Positions 9,249 to 20,203 are shown, numbered from the stretch's first letter. The stretch: 64,000 nt of DNA from Asterias rubens (GCF_902459465.1 NC_047065.1:17688204-17752203); one strand, 5' to 3'. Numbers and translations: made by a program. The notes: generated by a model not told the origin, from the sequence alone.

Positions 9249-12200
9249 GTGAGAACAATTTTAAAGAAACTTTTACTTTTGATGTTATTGTTATAGGATT
9301 TGAGGCATTGCATGGTGAGGTATCAATATATATTTGGTTTGCGGTAACACCATGTGTGTATCTACTTGCCAGGTAGAGTTGTTCTTAGGGAACTGTCTTG
9401 CTTTATTCTACTGCCGTGGAGTAGATAATCGGAGGGTCAGGAGACTTCTCAGTTCTGAAAAGAACTGTCCTGTTTTTTTAACTATTACCAGGGCGGATGG
9501 TATATGAGCACGATGACTAGAGCAAGCTAGTCGAAACGTTGAGACCAATTTCAGAACTGACTCTGCGGCAGTACAGTTAATTACGATCCTATAAGCTAAA
9601 GTAGTAGTCCAGTCTAATTTCTATACCATCCGCCCTGGTAATAGTTAAAAAAACAGGACAGTTCTTTTCAGAACTGAGAAGTCTCCCAACCCTCCGATTA
9701 TCTACTCCACGGCAGTAGAATAAAGCAAGACAGTTCCCCAAGAACAACTCTACCTGGCAAGTAGATACACACATGGTGTTACCGCAAACCAAATATATGA
9801 TGTTATTGTTATTATAACCAGGTAATCTTAATGTGAACTACTTCAGTGAAATGTCATTTTTGTTGTGTTTATAATAATCTTGTAATGCGCACGTATCCAC
9901 CCTGTTGGGTGTTCAAGGCGCAGTAAAACCAACAAACAAAAGAAAAACAAAGAAGAAAAAAACACAACAAAATTAATCCTTGACAGTTTGAAGACAATTA
10001 ATTTGTGCTAGATATTGCATATTGATCAAAATCACATCAACCTATTTCAGATCTAGGTTAATCTATGTCTACGTTGCATATTTATATTTTTATAATGTGT
10101 TTATACCTCACATCATTTGTTTATTTGCATATTTGTTTAGGCCCCTATTTGTTAGTTAATTAATATATTTATTTATTTATCTATAATTAAATTGTTTACT
10201 TGTTTGTTTGTTTATTTATTTATTTTTATTAATTTATATAATATACTCATCATTAGGTATTTTAATGTAAGCTTCTAATGTGAACTGTTACTGATGATAA
10301 TTAGTAAGTTGCAATACTTTAGTGTGTTTTCCAATCCTTCTTACAGGTAGAAGAGTTCGTATCTACTTCACATCCTTCACAATGGAGGACCCTAATGAAT
10401 ACGCTACCTGTTTATATGATTACATCACAATCCATGATGGAGATTCAGATGCTGATCCATTAATTGGAACATTCTGTGGCCAGACAGTACCTCCTGTTAT
10501 TACATCCAGAGGGCGCCATTTAGTTATCCATTTTGTATCTGATGGATCGATTGAAGAAGCTGGGTTTAGTTTAGTGGCACAGTCAGTGTCTTCAGATTAT
10601 CGAGGTATGTGACTGTATGGTGCCATGTAATATTGCATTATTTTGCAGGCCATGAATTTTGCTCTTGAACGGGCTCTCAAATTGTCATCTGGTTAGGGGC
10701 ACTTGTACAGTATGAGGACAATTTAAACCAGTGTATTGAAACTTTGCAAGGGCACCACATCACAAGTAGAGGGCACACAACAGTTATAATGCTGTTGGTG
10801 CTGTGTTATTTTACAGAGGGCTGACTTTGATGTTTCCTTTTGATTTTTATTGATATAAGAGATTTTCTTGAAATAATTGTACTTGTCTAGGAATAAGCTG
10901 TGATTGTAAACTAAGTTAATTAAGAAAGATAGTTAAGAAAGTGGACCCTGGTTCGAATCCCACTCATGAGCAGAGCATAGTCTGGCTCTACAATTGTGTG
11001 TATTAGAATTAAATACAAGTCTTTCATTTTACTGTGTTAGAGTGCATTATTATATTTTGTGGAAGACAGCATTTTAAAACAATTTTTCTTATCCCCATTT
11101 CATACTTAGCTTTTACCAACAAGCTCTTGCATCTAACTCTAATTACAAAGAGCTTACTAGTCTCTCTCATGATACTTGTGATATTTCTTGTCCCTTTCTC
11201 ATACAGAGCCTTTACCAACAAGCTCCAGCCAGTCTTGCATCTTACTCTAATTACAAAAGGCTAAATAGTCTCTCTCACGATACTATGTGATATTTCTTGT
11301 TCCTTTCTCATACAGAGCCTTTACCAACAAGCTCCAGCCAGTCTTGCATCTCACTCTTATAACAAAGAGCTTACTAGTCTCTCTCATGATACTATATGAT
11401 ATTTCTTGTCCCTTTCTCATACAGAGCCTTTACCAACAAGCTCCAGCCAGTCTTGCATCTCACTCTAATAACAGAGGGCTAAATAGTCTCTCTCATGATA
11501 CTATGTGATATTTCTTGTTCCTTTCTCATACAGAGCCTTTACCAACAAGCTCCAGCCAGTCTTGCATCTTACTCTAATTACAAAGGGCTAAATAGTCTCT
11601 CTCATGATACTATGTGATATTTCTTGTCCCTTTCTCATACAGAGCCTTTACCAAGAAGCTCCAGCCAGTCTTGCATCTTACTCTAATTACAAAAGGCTAA
11701 ATAGTCTCTCTCATGATACTATGTGATATTTCTTGTCCCTTTCTCATACAGAGCCTTTACCAACAAGCTCCAGCCAGTCTTGCATCTTACTCTAATTACA
11801 AAGGGCTAAATAGTCTCTCTCATGATACTATGTGATATTTCTTGTTCCTTTCTCATACAGAGCCTTTACCAAGAAGCTCCAGCCAGTCTTGCATCTTACT
11901 CTAATTACAAAGGGCTAAATAGTCTCTCTCATGATACTATGTGATATTTCTTGTCCCTTTCTCATACAGAGCATTTACCAACAAGCTCCAGCCAGTCTTG
12001 CATCTTACTCTAATTACAAAAGGCTAAATAGTCTCTCTCATGATACTATGTGATATTTCTTGTCCCTTTCTCATACAGAGCCTTTACCAACAAGCTCCAG
12101 CCAGTCTTGCATCTCACTCTAATAACAGAGGGCTAAATAGTCTCTCTCATGATACTATGTGATATTTATTGTTCCTTTCTCATACAGAGCATTTACCAAC

Positions 12201-15200
12201 AAGCTCCAGCCAGTCTTGCATCTTACTCTAATTACAAAGGGCTAAATAGTCTCTCTCATGATACTACAGTATGTGATATTTCTTGTCCCTTTCTCATACA
12301 GAGCCTTTACCAACAAGCTCCAGCCAGTCTTGCATCTCACTCTAATTACAAAGAGCTTACTAGTCTCTCTCATGATACTTGTGATATTTCTTGTCCCTTT
12401 CTCATACAGAGCCTTTACCAACAAGCTCCAGCCAGTCTTGCATCTTACTCTTATTACAAAGAGCTTACTAGTCTCTCTCATGATACTTGTGATATTTCTT
12501 GTTCCTTTCTCATACAGAGCATTTACCAACAAGCTCCAGGCAGTCTTGCATCTTACTCTAATTACAAAGGGCTTACTAGTCTCTCTCATGATACAATGTG
12601 ATATTTCATGAATCCTGTTCCTTTCTCATACAGAGCATTTACCAACAAGCTCCAGCCAGTCTTGCATCTTACTCTAATTACAAAGGGCTAAATAGTCTCT
12701 CTCATGATACTATGTGATATTTCTTGTCCCTTTCTCATACAGAGCCTTTACCAAGAAGCTCCAGCCAGTCTTGCATCTTACTCTAATTACAAAGGGCTAA
12801 ATAGTCTCTCTCATGATACTATGTGATATTTCTTGTTCCTTTCTCATACAGAGCCTTTACCAACAAGCTCCAGGCAGTCTTGCATCTTACTCCAATTACA
12901 AAAGACTAAATAGTCTCTCTCATGATACTATGTGATATTTCTTGTCCCTTTCTCATACAGAGCCTTTACCAAGAAGCTCCAGCCAGTCTTGCATCTTACT
13001 CTAATTACAAAGGGCTAAATAGTCTCTCTCATGATACTATGTGATATTTCTTGTTCCTTTCTCATACAGAGCCTTTACCAACAAGCTCCAGCCAGTCTTG
13101 CATCTTACTCTAATTACAAAGGGCTAAATAGTCTCTCTCATGATACTATGTGATATTTCTTGTCCCTTTCTCATACAGAGCCTTTACCAAGAAGCTCCAG
13201 CCAGTCTTGCATCTTACTCTAATTACAAAGGGCTAAATAGTCTCTCTCATGATACTATGTGATATTTCTTGTTCCTTTCTCATACAGAGCCTTTACGAAC
13301 AAGCTCCAGCCAGTCTTGCATCTTACTCTAATTACAAAGGGCTAAATAGTCTCTCTCATGATACTATGTGATATTTATTGTCCCTTTCTCATACAGAGCC
13401 TTTACCAACAAGCTCCAGCCAGTCTTGCATCTTACTCTAATTACAAAGGGCTAAATAGTCTCTCTCATGATACTATGTGATATTTCTTGTTCCTTTCTCA
13501 TACAGAGCCTTTACCAACAAGCTCCAGCCAGTCTTGCATCTTACTCTAATAACAAAGAGCTTACTAGTCTCTCTCATGATACTATGTGATATTTCTTGTT
13601 CCTTTCTCATACAGAGCCTTTACCAAGAAGCTCCAGCCAGTCTTGCATCTTACTTTAATTACAAAGGGCTAAATAGTCTCTCTCATGATACTATGTGATA
13701 TTTCTTGTCCCTTTCTCATACAGAGCCTTTACCAACAAGCTCCAGCCAGTCTTGCATCTTACTCTTATTACAAAGAGCTTACTAGTCTCTCTCATGATAC
13801 TTGTGATATTTCTTGTTCCTTTCTCATACAGAGCATTTACCAACAAGCTCCAGGCAGTCTTGCATCTTACTCTAATTACAAAAGAGCTTACTAGTCTCTC
13901 TCATGATACTATGTGATATTTCTTGTCCCTTTCTCATACAGAGCCTTTACCAACAAGCTCCAGTGAGTTTTGTGTTTCAGTGTTGGAGGAGACTACTGGT
14001 GAATTCTTCAGTCCAGGTTATCCAGATTCTTATGATCATAATCAAGACTGTTTTTTTATTGTCATTGTTTCGGATGAAGCAGAAACTATTCAGGTAAGTG
14101 TTTACAGACAGTTTCTGTCAAAATCATTATCACATCTTAATGTAATATTTATTTTATATTTGGGCCTAATACCAGCCTGGAACTTCATTCTTAAATATCT
14201 TGAAAGGGCAAGGCAACTTTCACTTTGTAAAGGGCACTTACATTAGAGGTCTTAAATTCAATGGGAAATATTTGAAGGTCACCAATGCCAGGGGCAATAT
14301 GGAGGCCATGGCCTCTGTAGCCTGCGTGTAATTCCAGGCCTGCTTAATAACAGAGAATTAGCCATTCCTACCTACCTAATTGTTATTACATTATCTTCAA
14401 TGGAAGAAAAAAAAATATATATATATATTTTTAATCTAAATCCAAAACTAAAACTTAAAAAGCATTGAAGTGGTCCCAGTCTCCATTTTATAAATTGGTA
14501 GTTTTACAGTGAAATCAAATTGACTACCAATGTAATTATTTGTGTGTTTTTTCTCTCTCACAGCTCCGTTTCACATCATTTGATTTGGAGCCATCCCAGA
14601 CTTGCATCTATGATTTTGTTGAAGTACGTGATGGATCTTATCTAGTGTCTCCTTTGATTGGTCGATACTGTGGTGGATTCAACAACGCCCCGCCATCCTT
14701 AGTTGAGTCAAGTGGACCATCTATTTATATCCAGTTTCACACAGATATATCGGCATCATTCCAAGGATTTTATGCTGAATATGCAATTGGTTCTATTGGA
14801 TTCAGGACAAGTTCAGATACTGGAGAATCTGTGCAGACATCAGGTAAAGATCATCATTGTCATATTAGGAGATTCATTAGTAGGATATGGAATTATACAA
14901 GTTTACAATTCCAGGTTAGAAATCTTTTGGTTTTAATGGAAAATATAATGTTTGTAGTTTGGCAGAGGAGGAGGGAGAAGTGATTCTTCTTATCATTGCT
15001 CTGAGAAAGCCTTTTTTGTTAAAGATAGTCCTACACTGTTTCTTCTGCTTGGGGTTGTGGTTCTGAAGTACTTTGCAGGTTTTTGTTTTTCCTAGGACTC
15101 AACCAATGTGCTTAGTCTTGGTCTCAACACTGAACCTTCATGTATCTAGAGCTTTAAATATAGTTTAGGATCGATTTGACAGTAAATATATTAACGACCA

Positions 15201-18200
15201 CGACCTGGGCCCATATGTTAGGCAGAAGTTTCTGCTGAGCAAATTTTCTCTTTGCTGAGCAAGAAATGTGTGGGGAACCAGTCACAACAGTGGTTACTGT
15301 ATTATAATCTGGCCGATAACCTATTTTTGCTAAGCACGATTTTGTTTTGCTTAGCAAGTTTGTGTACAGCAATGATATTACTCATGAAACTAAATTCTGT
15401 CCATTCTACAACAGTGACAATTCTATCTGTGTTTTTGTCATGACAGTGTGTGATATCCGCCATGCAGTCTTGACTGAACGTAGTGGGTTTATTGTGTCTC
15501 ATAGTAACTTCCCCCAAGGCTCTTATGATCATCATTCTAGCTGCTCTGTTCAGATTGTTGGATCTCGAAGCTATGAAAAAGTCCTCATTGATTTTATTCA
15601 AGTCGATCTTCCATCTTGTAAGTATTTTGTAAAATCCTTTTTGTTTAATTTTAATTTTCATCACAAGCCAACTTAGATGTTAGGATCACTGATAGCCTTA
15701 ACGTTTTTAAATCTGTTCTGAAGACTTATCTTTTTAGAACAAGCTTTTTACTATTTTTATTGCTCCAGTTGTATCTACTGTCTTTATGTCAGTGCATTTT
15801 TACTGTTGTATCTACTATCTTTATGTCAATGCGTTTTTACTGTTGTATCTACTGTCTTTATGTCAATGCATTTTTACTGTTGTATCTACTGTCTTTATGT
15901 CAATGCATTTTTACTGTTGTATCTACTGTCTTTATATTGACATTTTTAATGTTTTGGAACTCCTGTAAGAGTCTTGTACTTTTTCTAATTTTATTTTTTA
16001 AATATTATTATTGGGTTTTGGTTTTTTGGGGTTTCTTTTGGGGGGGGGGGTTATGGTATTTCCTTGATTTTACCAGTTATTAAGTTTTTAATTATGGTCT
16101 TATTATTTTGTTATGCGCTTGTGTACATTTTATGGAATGGTCGCAATATCAATTAACAATTTATTAAACTATATGATTTATGGCAATGTTACTGTTTGTG
16201 TAGGTTTGCCTTTTATACTCAATGTTGATGTCATTTTATAAATTTGACATAAAATTCACTATTTATTCATGTTTTGTACAAGTACAAATACTTACAATAA
16301 CTAATAAAACATCCCATCTGTCATCTTAACCTTTAGCTTCAAACTGTGGAAGTTCATCTTCAGACTACATTCGAGTTAATGATGGTCAACTGGACTCTGA
16401 CCATGCAACATTAGGTACCCTATGTGGTAGTGATGTAGGGCGTTATACAAGCAGTGATATGTTTGCTAGTCTAGTATTCCATACAGACGGTGCCGCTAAT
16501 GCTGGATATTTAGGATTTAAAGCGTTGTACACCATCTTCTATGAAGGTAACGTAATTATTAACAAACTGTTTCAATTCAAGCTTTATAGTTGTCTGAGTA
16601 TTTTTAGTAGACAGTTATTTTGATGTAATGTTAATAGAGTTGTTTATTATAAATTGCACCTTTAAACATCCTGGGATGGAGAATGTGCACTAAATATGTA
16701 ATGAATTATTATGATTTTCAATCCTGGATTAGTAGGATGTGAAACTTTGCATGCTGGAAATGGAAATACGGTAATCAATCATGGATTGTTACACCTTCCC
16801 TATTAACATAAATGTCGGACTTTCTTCTAGATGCTTATGGCTGTGCAGACAATGACTATCATTGTAAGAATGACCATTGTATTGGAAGTTCCTTGGTATG
16901 TGATGGATACAATCACTGTGGCGATAACTCGGATGAAGACGATGGATGCGGTGAGTAATGACCTTGAGTGTTGAGTAGTTGACTGGGGTTAAGGGTCACC
17001 CCGGTGATCATAGAATGACCATTGTTTTGGGAGTTCCTTGGTCTCCACAGTGATTGATTCAATCACTGTGGGGATAATTCGGATGAAGACGATTGATGCA
17101 GTGAGTAATGACCTTGAGTGTTGAGTAGTTGACTGTGGTTAAGGGTCACCCCGGTGATCATAGATTGACCATTGTTTTGGGAGTTTCTTGGTCTCCACAG
17201 TGTTTGATTGAATCACTGTGGAGATAACTCAGATGAAGAGGATGGATGTTGTCAGTAATGACCTTGAGTGTTGAGTAACTGACTGTGGTTAAGGGTCACC
17301 CCGGTGATCATAGAATGACCATTGTTTTGGGAGTTTCGTGGTCTCCACAGTGATTGATTCAATCACTGTGGCGATAACTCGGATGAAGAGGATGGATGTT
17401 GTCAGTAATGACTTTGAGTGTTGAGTTAGGGATTAGGAGTAAGCCAAGAGTAGATGGCTGGGCAATGGGGGATGGGGATCAGCCAGGGCGGGAGAATTAG
17501 GTGGGTGATGTCAAGATGGTACAGGATTTGAGGGATATTGAGAGAGTGGAATTCGCTCAGTGTTGAGAAGTTGACTGGGGGACTGAATTGAATTGGGTAG
17601 TGGGTGCGGTCAGAGTGTAAGAAATGGCTTTGTGGCATCAAGGATACAGCCTATCATGGATGAACAGTGTATAATAGACTAGAAAGCAGAGATTTTAATT
17701 AGTATTAGCAAAGAGGGAAACGGTTGAAGAAAACATTGTTAGTTCCAGCATGTTAAAATAGTCAATGGAGAGGAGAGTAGCAAGTAAGGAGTTGAATATT
17801 ATACACATAATGAATGTTTATGAGTGCAATGGTGCGAATATGTTCATGAGTTGAAAGATGGAATGTTCTATTCAACGAGGCGGAGCCGAGTTGAATGGAA
17901 CATTCCAGCTTTCAACGAATGAACATATTCGCACCATTGCACGAATGAAAAACATTCATTATTTGTTTTATATAACATCCAAGTAGAACTTTGTCATTTT
18001 GATTGAAAGAAACAACTTTCAAAACAAACAATTTCAACTGTAGAAGCCGAATGCTAGTAATTTTACTATGCCTTCTTGCAGTAACACCTGCTGCGTTACC
18101 AAAGACACGCGCACGCAGTGATGTTTTTACTCAGCTTTTTCGTTCCATCCGAAAAGTACCATTGCACGCTGGCAGCGTGCCAGCGTGCAATGGTACTTTT

Positions 18201-20203
18201 CGGATGGAACGAAAAAGCACGGCGAGTGACTCAGCGTGCAATGGTACTTTTATTTGCTATCACGTGACGGACAATCCTCCAATCAAATGGCAAGGATCCG
18301 CTTGGGTGTTATATAAAACCCAATCATATTACTAAGGACAAAAGGAATAACAATTCTCTTAGGGTGATTTGCTTACCCATTTCCTGGGAGCTGGTCTGTC
18401 ACATAAATGGTTGCCCTTCTTATTTTCCATTTGTGATTTTCTTTCTAAACTAATTTACATGTAATAACTTATTTCATATTTTCTAACAGGTGCTGAGGAT
18501 GATCTGACTTGGTTAATGATTGTTGGAATTATACTTGGTTGCATGGCACTTATTGGGATTGGGCTTTGTACTGCATGCTGCTGTCTGAATAATACTGCTA
18601 GAAGACCCACTACAACTAGAGCTCCATCTGCAAATGGAACAGCATTGTCAACTATTTCATCTCAGAATAATGAGTAAGTTTAGAATTATGTTGTTGTTAT
18701 TCTAAGTGGAACTTAATGTGAAAGCTTTGGATGGTGTAGGAAGTATGAACCAACCCGTTTGATGGTAGCATGCCAGCCCTGACACTTCATGGAGGAAATA
18801 TTGATATGTTCCATTAAATTATTTAAATCTACCTCATAGTGGTCCCCTTTAATGGTCCAGCTTAATATCAGACCTGGACCAGCTTAATATCAGACCTGGA
18901 CCAGCTTAATATCAGACCTGGACCACTGTCTTCAATTAATGGTCCAGCTTAATATCAGACCTGGACCACTGTCTTCAAGTAATGGTCCAGCTTAATATCA
19001 GACCTGGACCAGCTTAATATCAGACCTGGACCAGCTTAATATCAGACCTGGACCACTGTCTTCAATTAATGGTGCAGCTTAATATCAGACCTGGACCACT
19101 GTCTTCAATTAATGGTCCAGCTTAATATCAGACCTGGACCACTGTCTTCAATTAATGGTCCAGCTTAATATCAGACCTGGACCACTGTCTTCAATTAATG
19201 GTCCAGCTTAATATCAGACCTGGACCACTGTCTTCAATTAATGGTCCAGCTTAATATCAGACCTGGACCACTGTCTTCAATTAATGGTCCAGCTTAATAT
19301 CAGACCTGGACCACTGTCTTCAATTAATGGTCCAGCTTAATATCAGACCTGGACCACTGTCTTCAATTAATGGTCCAGCTTAATATCAGACCTGGACCAC
19401 TGTCTTCAATTAATGGTCCAGCTTAATATCAGACCTGGACCACTGTCTTCAATTAATGGTCCAGCTTAATGCTTAACTGTTAGGGAGATTAGGTCTGAGC
19501 AATCAATATAATATTCCTGGTTCGAACTACATCTTCCTCTTTTTTCTGAAAAGAGATTAATCCCCCATACAAGCTGTTCACATTACTTCAGTTTTCTACC
19601 AATTGATGTTAATTTTAACCTTACTACATGTGTTTATAAGTAGCTGTAAAGACTTTAAATAATATTACAATGTACATGTACAAAGTTGTGAATTATTTTG
19701 TTGAAAGTAAGTTTGAACTACTATTTTCCTTTTTTTCTTACAGTGTCCAGAACCCAACCTATCTCCCAGGGCCAATTACTTCCTCGGCACCTTCTTCTTA
19801 CACCCATCAAGCACCTTCCCCCTACCCCCAACCAGCTTCATCCTTACCCCCGAAGTACTCTGAGATCTGGAACAACCCAGTTGATGTACCCCCTATCCAA
19901 GGTTCCCAGAACGGCTACCCAGTGCCTCCAGCCCCTGAGCCCAGTAATATATACAAACGGGAGGATGAAGAGGATTATGCCGTTCCTGATCAACTTGAAA
20001 ACACACCTAAAAGTCTAAATGCACCTGTTCTCCCCCCTCCAGCATTTCAGTATGCCCCGCCCACTGCAGATAACCCATCAGGGGTAAATGGAGGGGTACA
20101 TGTAAATGAAGGTTTGAGTTCAGCCCAGGGGATTAGACAACCTAGGGGTGGAACTCTGCCTCCATTAAAAGGTATAAAGGGAAGACCAGCTGAAGAACAA
20201 TAA
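9047..20203 (+). CDS. CUB (x3) - LDLa - transmembrane receptor-like protein, complete gene model, 9 coding exons
   Basis: Joined exons are 9047-9248, 10347-10604, 13942-14093, 14564-14843, 15447-15617, 16337-16546, 16831-16950, 18490-18673 and 19744-20203. They total 2,037 nt, 678 residues plus stop, with every GT-AG junction in phase. The protein starts with a signal peptide (hydrophobic CIFMLLLLS at 11-19). Next come CUB1 (28-~150), CUB2 (164-~278) and CUB3 (299-~420), each with four cysteines, then an LDL-receptor class A domain (429-464) with six cysteines and the calcium motif G-D-N-S-D-E. A transmembrane helix (about 470-495) leads to a 180-residue cytoplasmic tail rich in proline, with PPKY at 561-564. 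The order resembles Neto and LRP12-type receptors, but Neto has two CUB domains, so orthology is open. Such proteins usually act as co-receptors or trafficking partners at the plasma membrane. The start at 9047 is preferred over 9002 because it puts the signal sequence near the N-terminus. Confidence 0.9.
9329..9796. mobile_element. 176-bp inverted repeat with hammerhead-like loop (Penelope-type terminus?)
   Basis: Arms 9329-9504 and 9621-9796 are near-perfect inverse copies, each ending in TTTGCGGTAACACCA. The 116-bp loop contains GACTAG-AGCAAG-CTAGTC-GAAAC-GTTGAG at 9515-9542, a stem followed by GAAAC as in hammerhead ribozymes. The CUGANGA box before it is imperfect. Penelope-like elements are known to carry hammerhead motifs in their terminal repeats, so a Penelope-derived insertion in intron 1 is my reading. 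Confidence 0.6.
9800..10340 (+). other. Intron 1 remainder, AT-rich
   Basis: AT-rich intron with TTTATT and TTTG-like runs near 10140-10230. Nothing else recognised. Confidence 0.5.
10347..10604 (+). CDS. CUB/LDLa gene exon 2: second half of CUB1
   Basis: Acceptor CTTACAG, donor GAG|GTATGT, phase 1 in and out. Encodes the CUB core C89-LYDYITIHDG and GTFCG (C111), ending S-D-Y-R. Confidence 0.9.
10650..10800 (+). repeat. Diverged 'GGGCAC' dispersed repeat
   Basis: Words such as 'GGGGCACTTG', 'GCAAGGGCACCACAT' and 'AGAGGGCACAC' resemble the repeat at 14195-14345 and 30465-30635. The match is loose. Confidence 0.35.
11085..13941 (+). repeat. ~109-bp tandem array carrying copies of the exon 3 splice acceptor
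   Basis: About 26 copies of a unit 'CCTTTACCAACAAGCTCCAG...GATATTTCTTGTCCCTTTCTCATACAGAG' fill most of intron 2 and merge into exon 3 at 13942. Each unit contains the polypyrimidine tract, CATACAG acceptor and the first ~22 bases of the exon. Variants (CTTATTAC/CTAATTAC, GCATTT/GCCTTT, ACTTGTG/ACTATGTG) are interspersed, suggesting unequal exchange. Open frames across it are repeat artefacts. Confidence 0.93.
13942..14093 (+). CDS. CUB/LDLa gene exon 3: first half of CUB2
   Basis: The acceptor CTCATACAG and the first ~22 exon bases are the last copy of the 109-bp array that fills the intron before it. Unique coding starts at 'GAGTTTTGTG', giving C164, the 'FFSPGYPDSYDHNQDC' block and C190. 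Donor is CAG|GTAAGT, phase 0. Confidence 0.85.
14195..14345 (+). repeat. Dispersed 'GGGCAAGG...GCCTCTGTAGCC' repeat
   Basis: 'GAAAGGGCAAGGCAACTTTC', 'TAAAGGGCACTTA' and 'AGGCCATGGCCTCTGT' match parts of the element at 30465-30635 and, inversely, 32840-32960. Confidence 0.6.
14564..14843 (+). CDS. CUB/LDLa gene exon 4: second half of CUB2 and linker
   Basis: Acceptor CTCTCTCACAG, donor TCAG|GTAAAG. Encodes C218-IYDFVEVRDG, GRYCGG (C240), the Q-F-H-T-D strand and a Ser/Thr-rich linker. Confidence 0.92.
15205..15395. repeat. Dispersed repeat with paired 'GCTTAGCAA' blocks
   Basis: Begins 'CTGGGCCCATATGTTAGGC'. It contains TTGCTGAGCAAGAAATG and TTTGCTAAGCACGATTTTG, short inverted TGCTNAGCA words, and ends near CTCATGAAACT. 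It shares its GGGCCC border and CTAAGCA words with 3855-3945. Confidence 0.55.
15447..15617 (+). CDS. CUB/LDLa gene exon 5: first half of CUB3
   Basis: Acceptor CATGACAG, donor TCTT|GTAAGT, phase 1 in and out. Contains C299, the 'SHSNFPQGSYDHHSSC' block and C330. Confidence 0.9.
15766..15945 (+). repeat. 38-bp minisatellite, five copies
   Basis: The unit 'TGTTGTATCTACTGTCTTTATGTCAATGCATTTTTAC' repeats with few substitutions in intron 5. It is followed by a 10-G run near 16040. Confidence 0.88.
16337..16546 (+). CDS. CUB/LDLa gene exon 6: second half of CUB3
   Basis: Acceptor CCTTTAG, donor GAAG|GTAACG. Encodes C358, S-D-Y-I-R-V-N-D-G, GTLCG (C384) and the V-F-H-T-D-G strand. Confidence 0.9.
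16831..16950 (+). CDS. CUB/LDLa gene exon 7: LDL-receptor class A domain
   Basis: A symmetric phase-1 exon of 120 nt, typical for LDLa modules. Six cysteines (429, 436, 441, 448, 454, 464) and the acidic C-G-D-N-S-D-E motif are intact. Acceptor TTCTAG, donor TGCG|GTGAGT. Decayed copies of its 3' part lie in the next intron. Confidence 0.93.
17009..17412 (+). pseudogene. Three decayed tandem copies of the LDLa exon 3' half and its donor
   Basis: At about 17012, 17163 and 17312 the sequence repeats the real exon from 'AATGACCATTGT' through 'AATCACTGTGG.GATAA.TC.GATGAAGA' and on into the intron ('GTCAGTAATGACCTTGAGTG'), with a ~145-150 bp period. The first copy has a stop (GAT-TGA) but keeps GTGAGT. 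The second and third keep N-H-C-G-D-N-S-D-E-E-D-G-C but have GTCAGT in place of the donor. None can encode a full six-cysteine module. Confidence 0.85.
17807..17962. repeat. Imperfect inverted repeat, ~70-bp arms
   Basis: 'ATAATGAATGTTTATGAGTGCAATGGTGCGAATATGTTCA...' pairs with '...TGAACATATTCGCACCATTGCACGAATGAAAAACATTCATTAT' around a 'GAGGCGGAGCC' loop. A MITE-like hairpin in intron 7. Confidence 0.85.
18134..18218. repeat. Perfect 41-bp-arm palindrome
   Basis: 'GCTTTTTCGTTCCATCCGAA...' is followed after a 3-nt loop (GCG) by its exact reverse complement. The word GCGTGCAATGGTACTTTT recurs once more at about 18234. It lies 170 bp from the preceding inverted repeat and shares the 'GCACCATTGCACG/CGTGCAATGG' word, so both may belong to one element spanning about 17800-18340. 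Confidence 0.9.
18490..18673 (+). CDS. CUB/LDLa gene exon 8: transmembrane helix and juxtamembrane
   Basis: Acceptor TCTAACAG, donor AATGA|GTAAGT (phase 2). A hydrophobic span W-L-M-I-V-G-I-I-L-G is followed by a cysteine cluster (C-T-A-C-C-C) that could be lipid-modified, then a Thr-rich stretch. Confidence 0.9.
18852..19472 (+). repeat. 43-bp / 22-bp minisatellite in intron 8
   Basis: 'GGTCCAGCTTAATATCAGAC-CTGGACC-ACTGTCTTCAATTAAT' repeats about 13 times, with shorter units lacking ACTGTCTTCAATTAATGGT interspersed. Each unit contains GGTCCAG...CTGGACC, a small inverted repeat. Confidence 0.93.
19744..20203 (+). CDS. CUB/LDLa gene exon 9: proline-rich cytoplasmic tail and stop
   Basis: Acceptor TTCTTACAG. 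Encodes residues 526 (split) to 678, ending A-E-E-Q-stop. Several Y-containing proline motifs are present, including P-P-K-Y (WW-domain ligand type). Possible poly(A) signals AATAAA follow at about 20238. Confidence 0.9.

Noticed and set aside
11085..13941. CRISPR-like array
   Set aside because: Contiguous tandem units without unique spacers, inside a eukaryotic intron.
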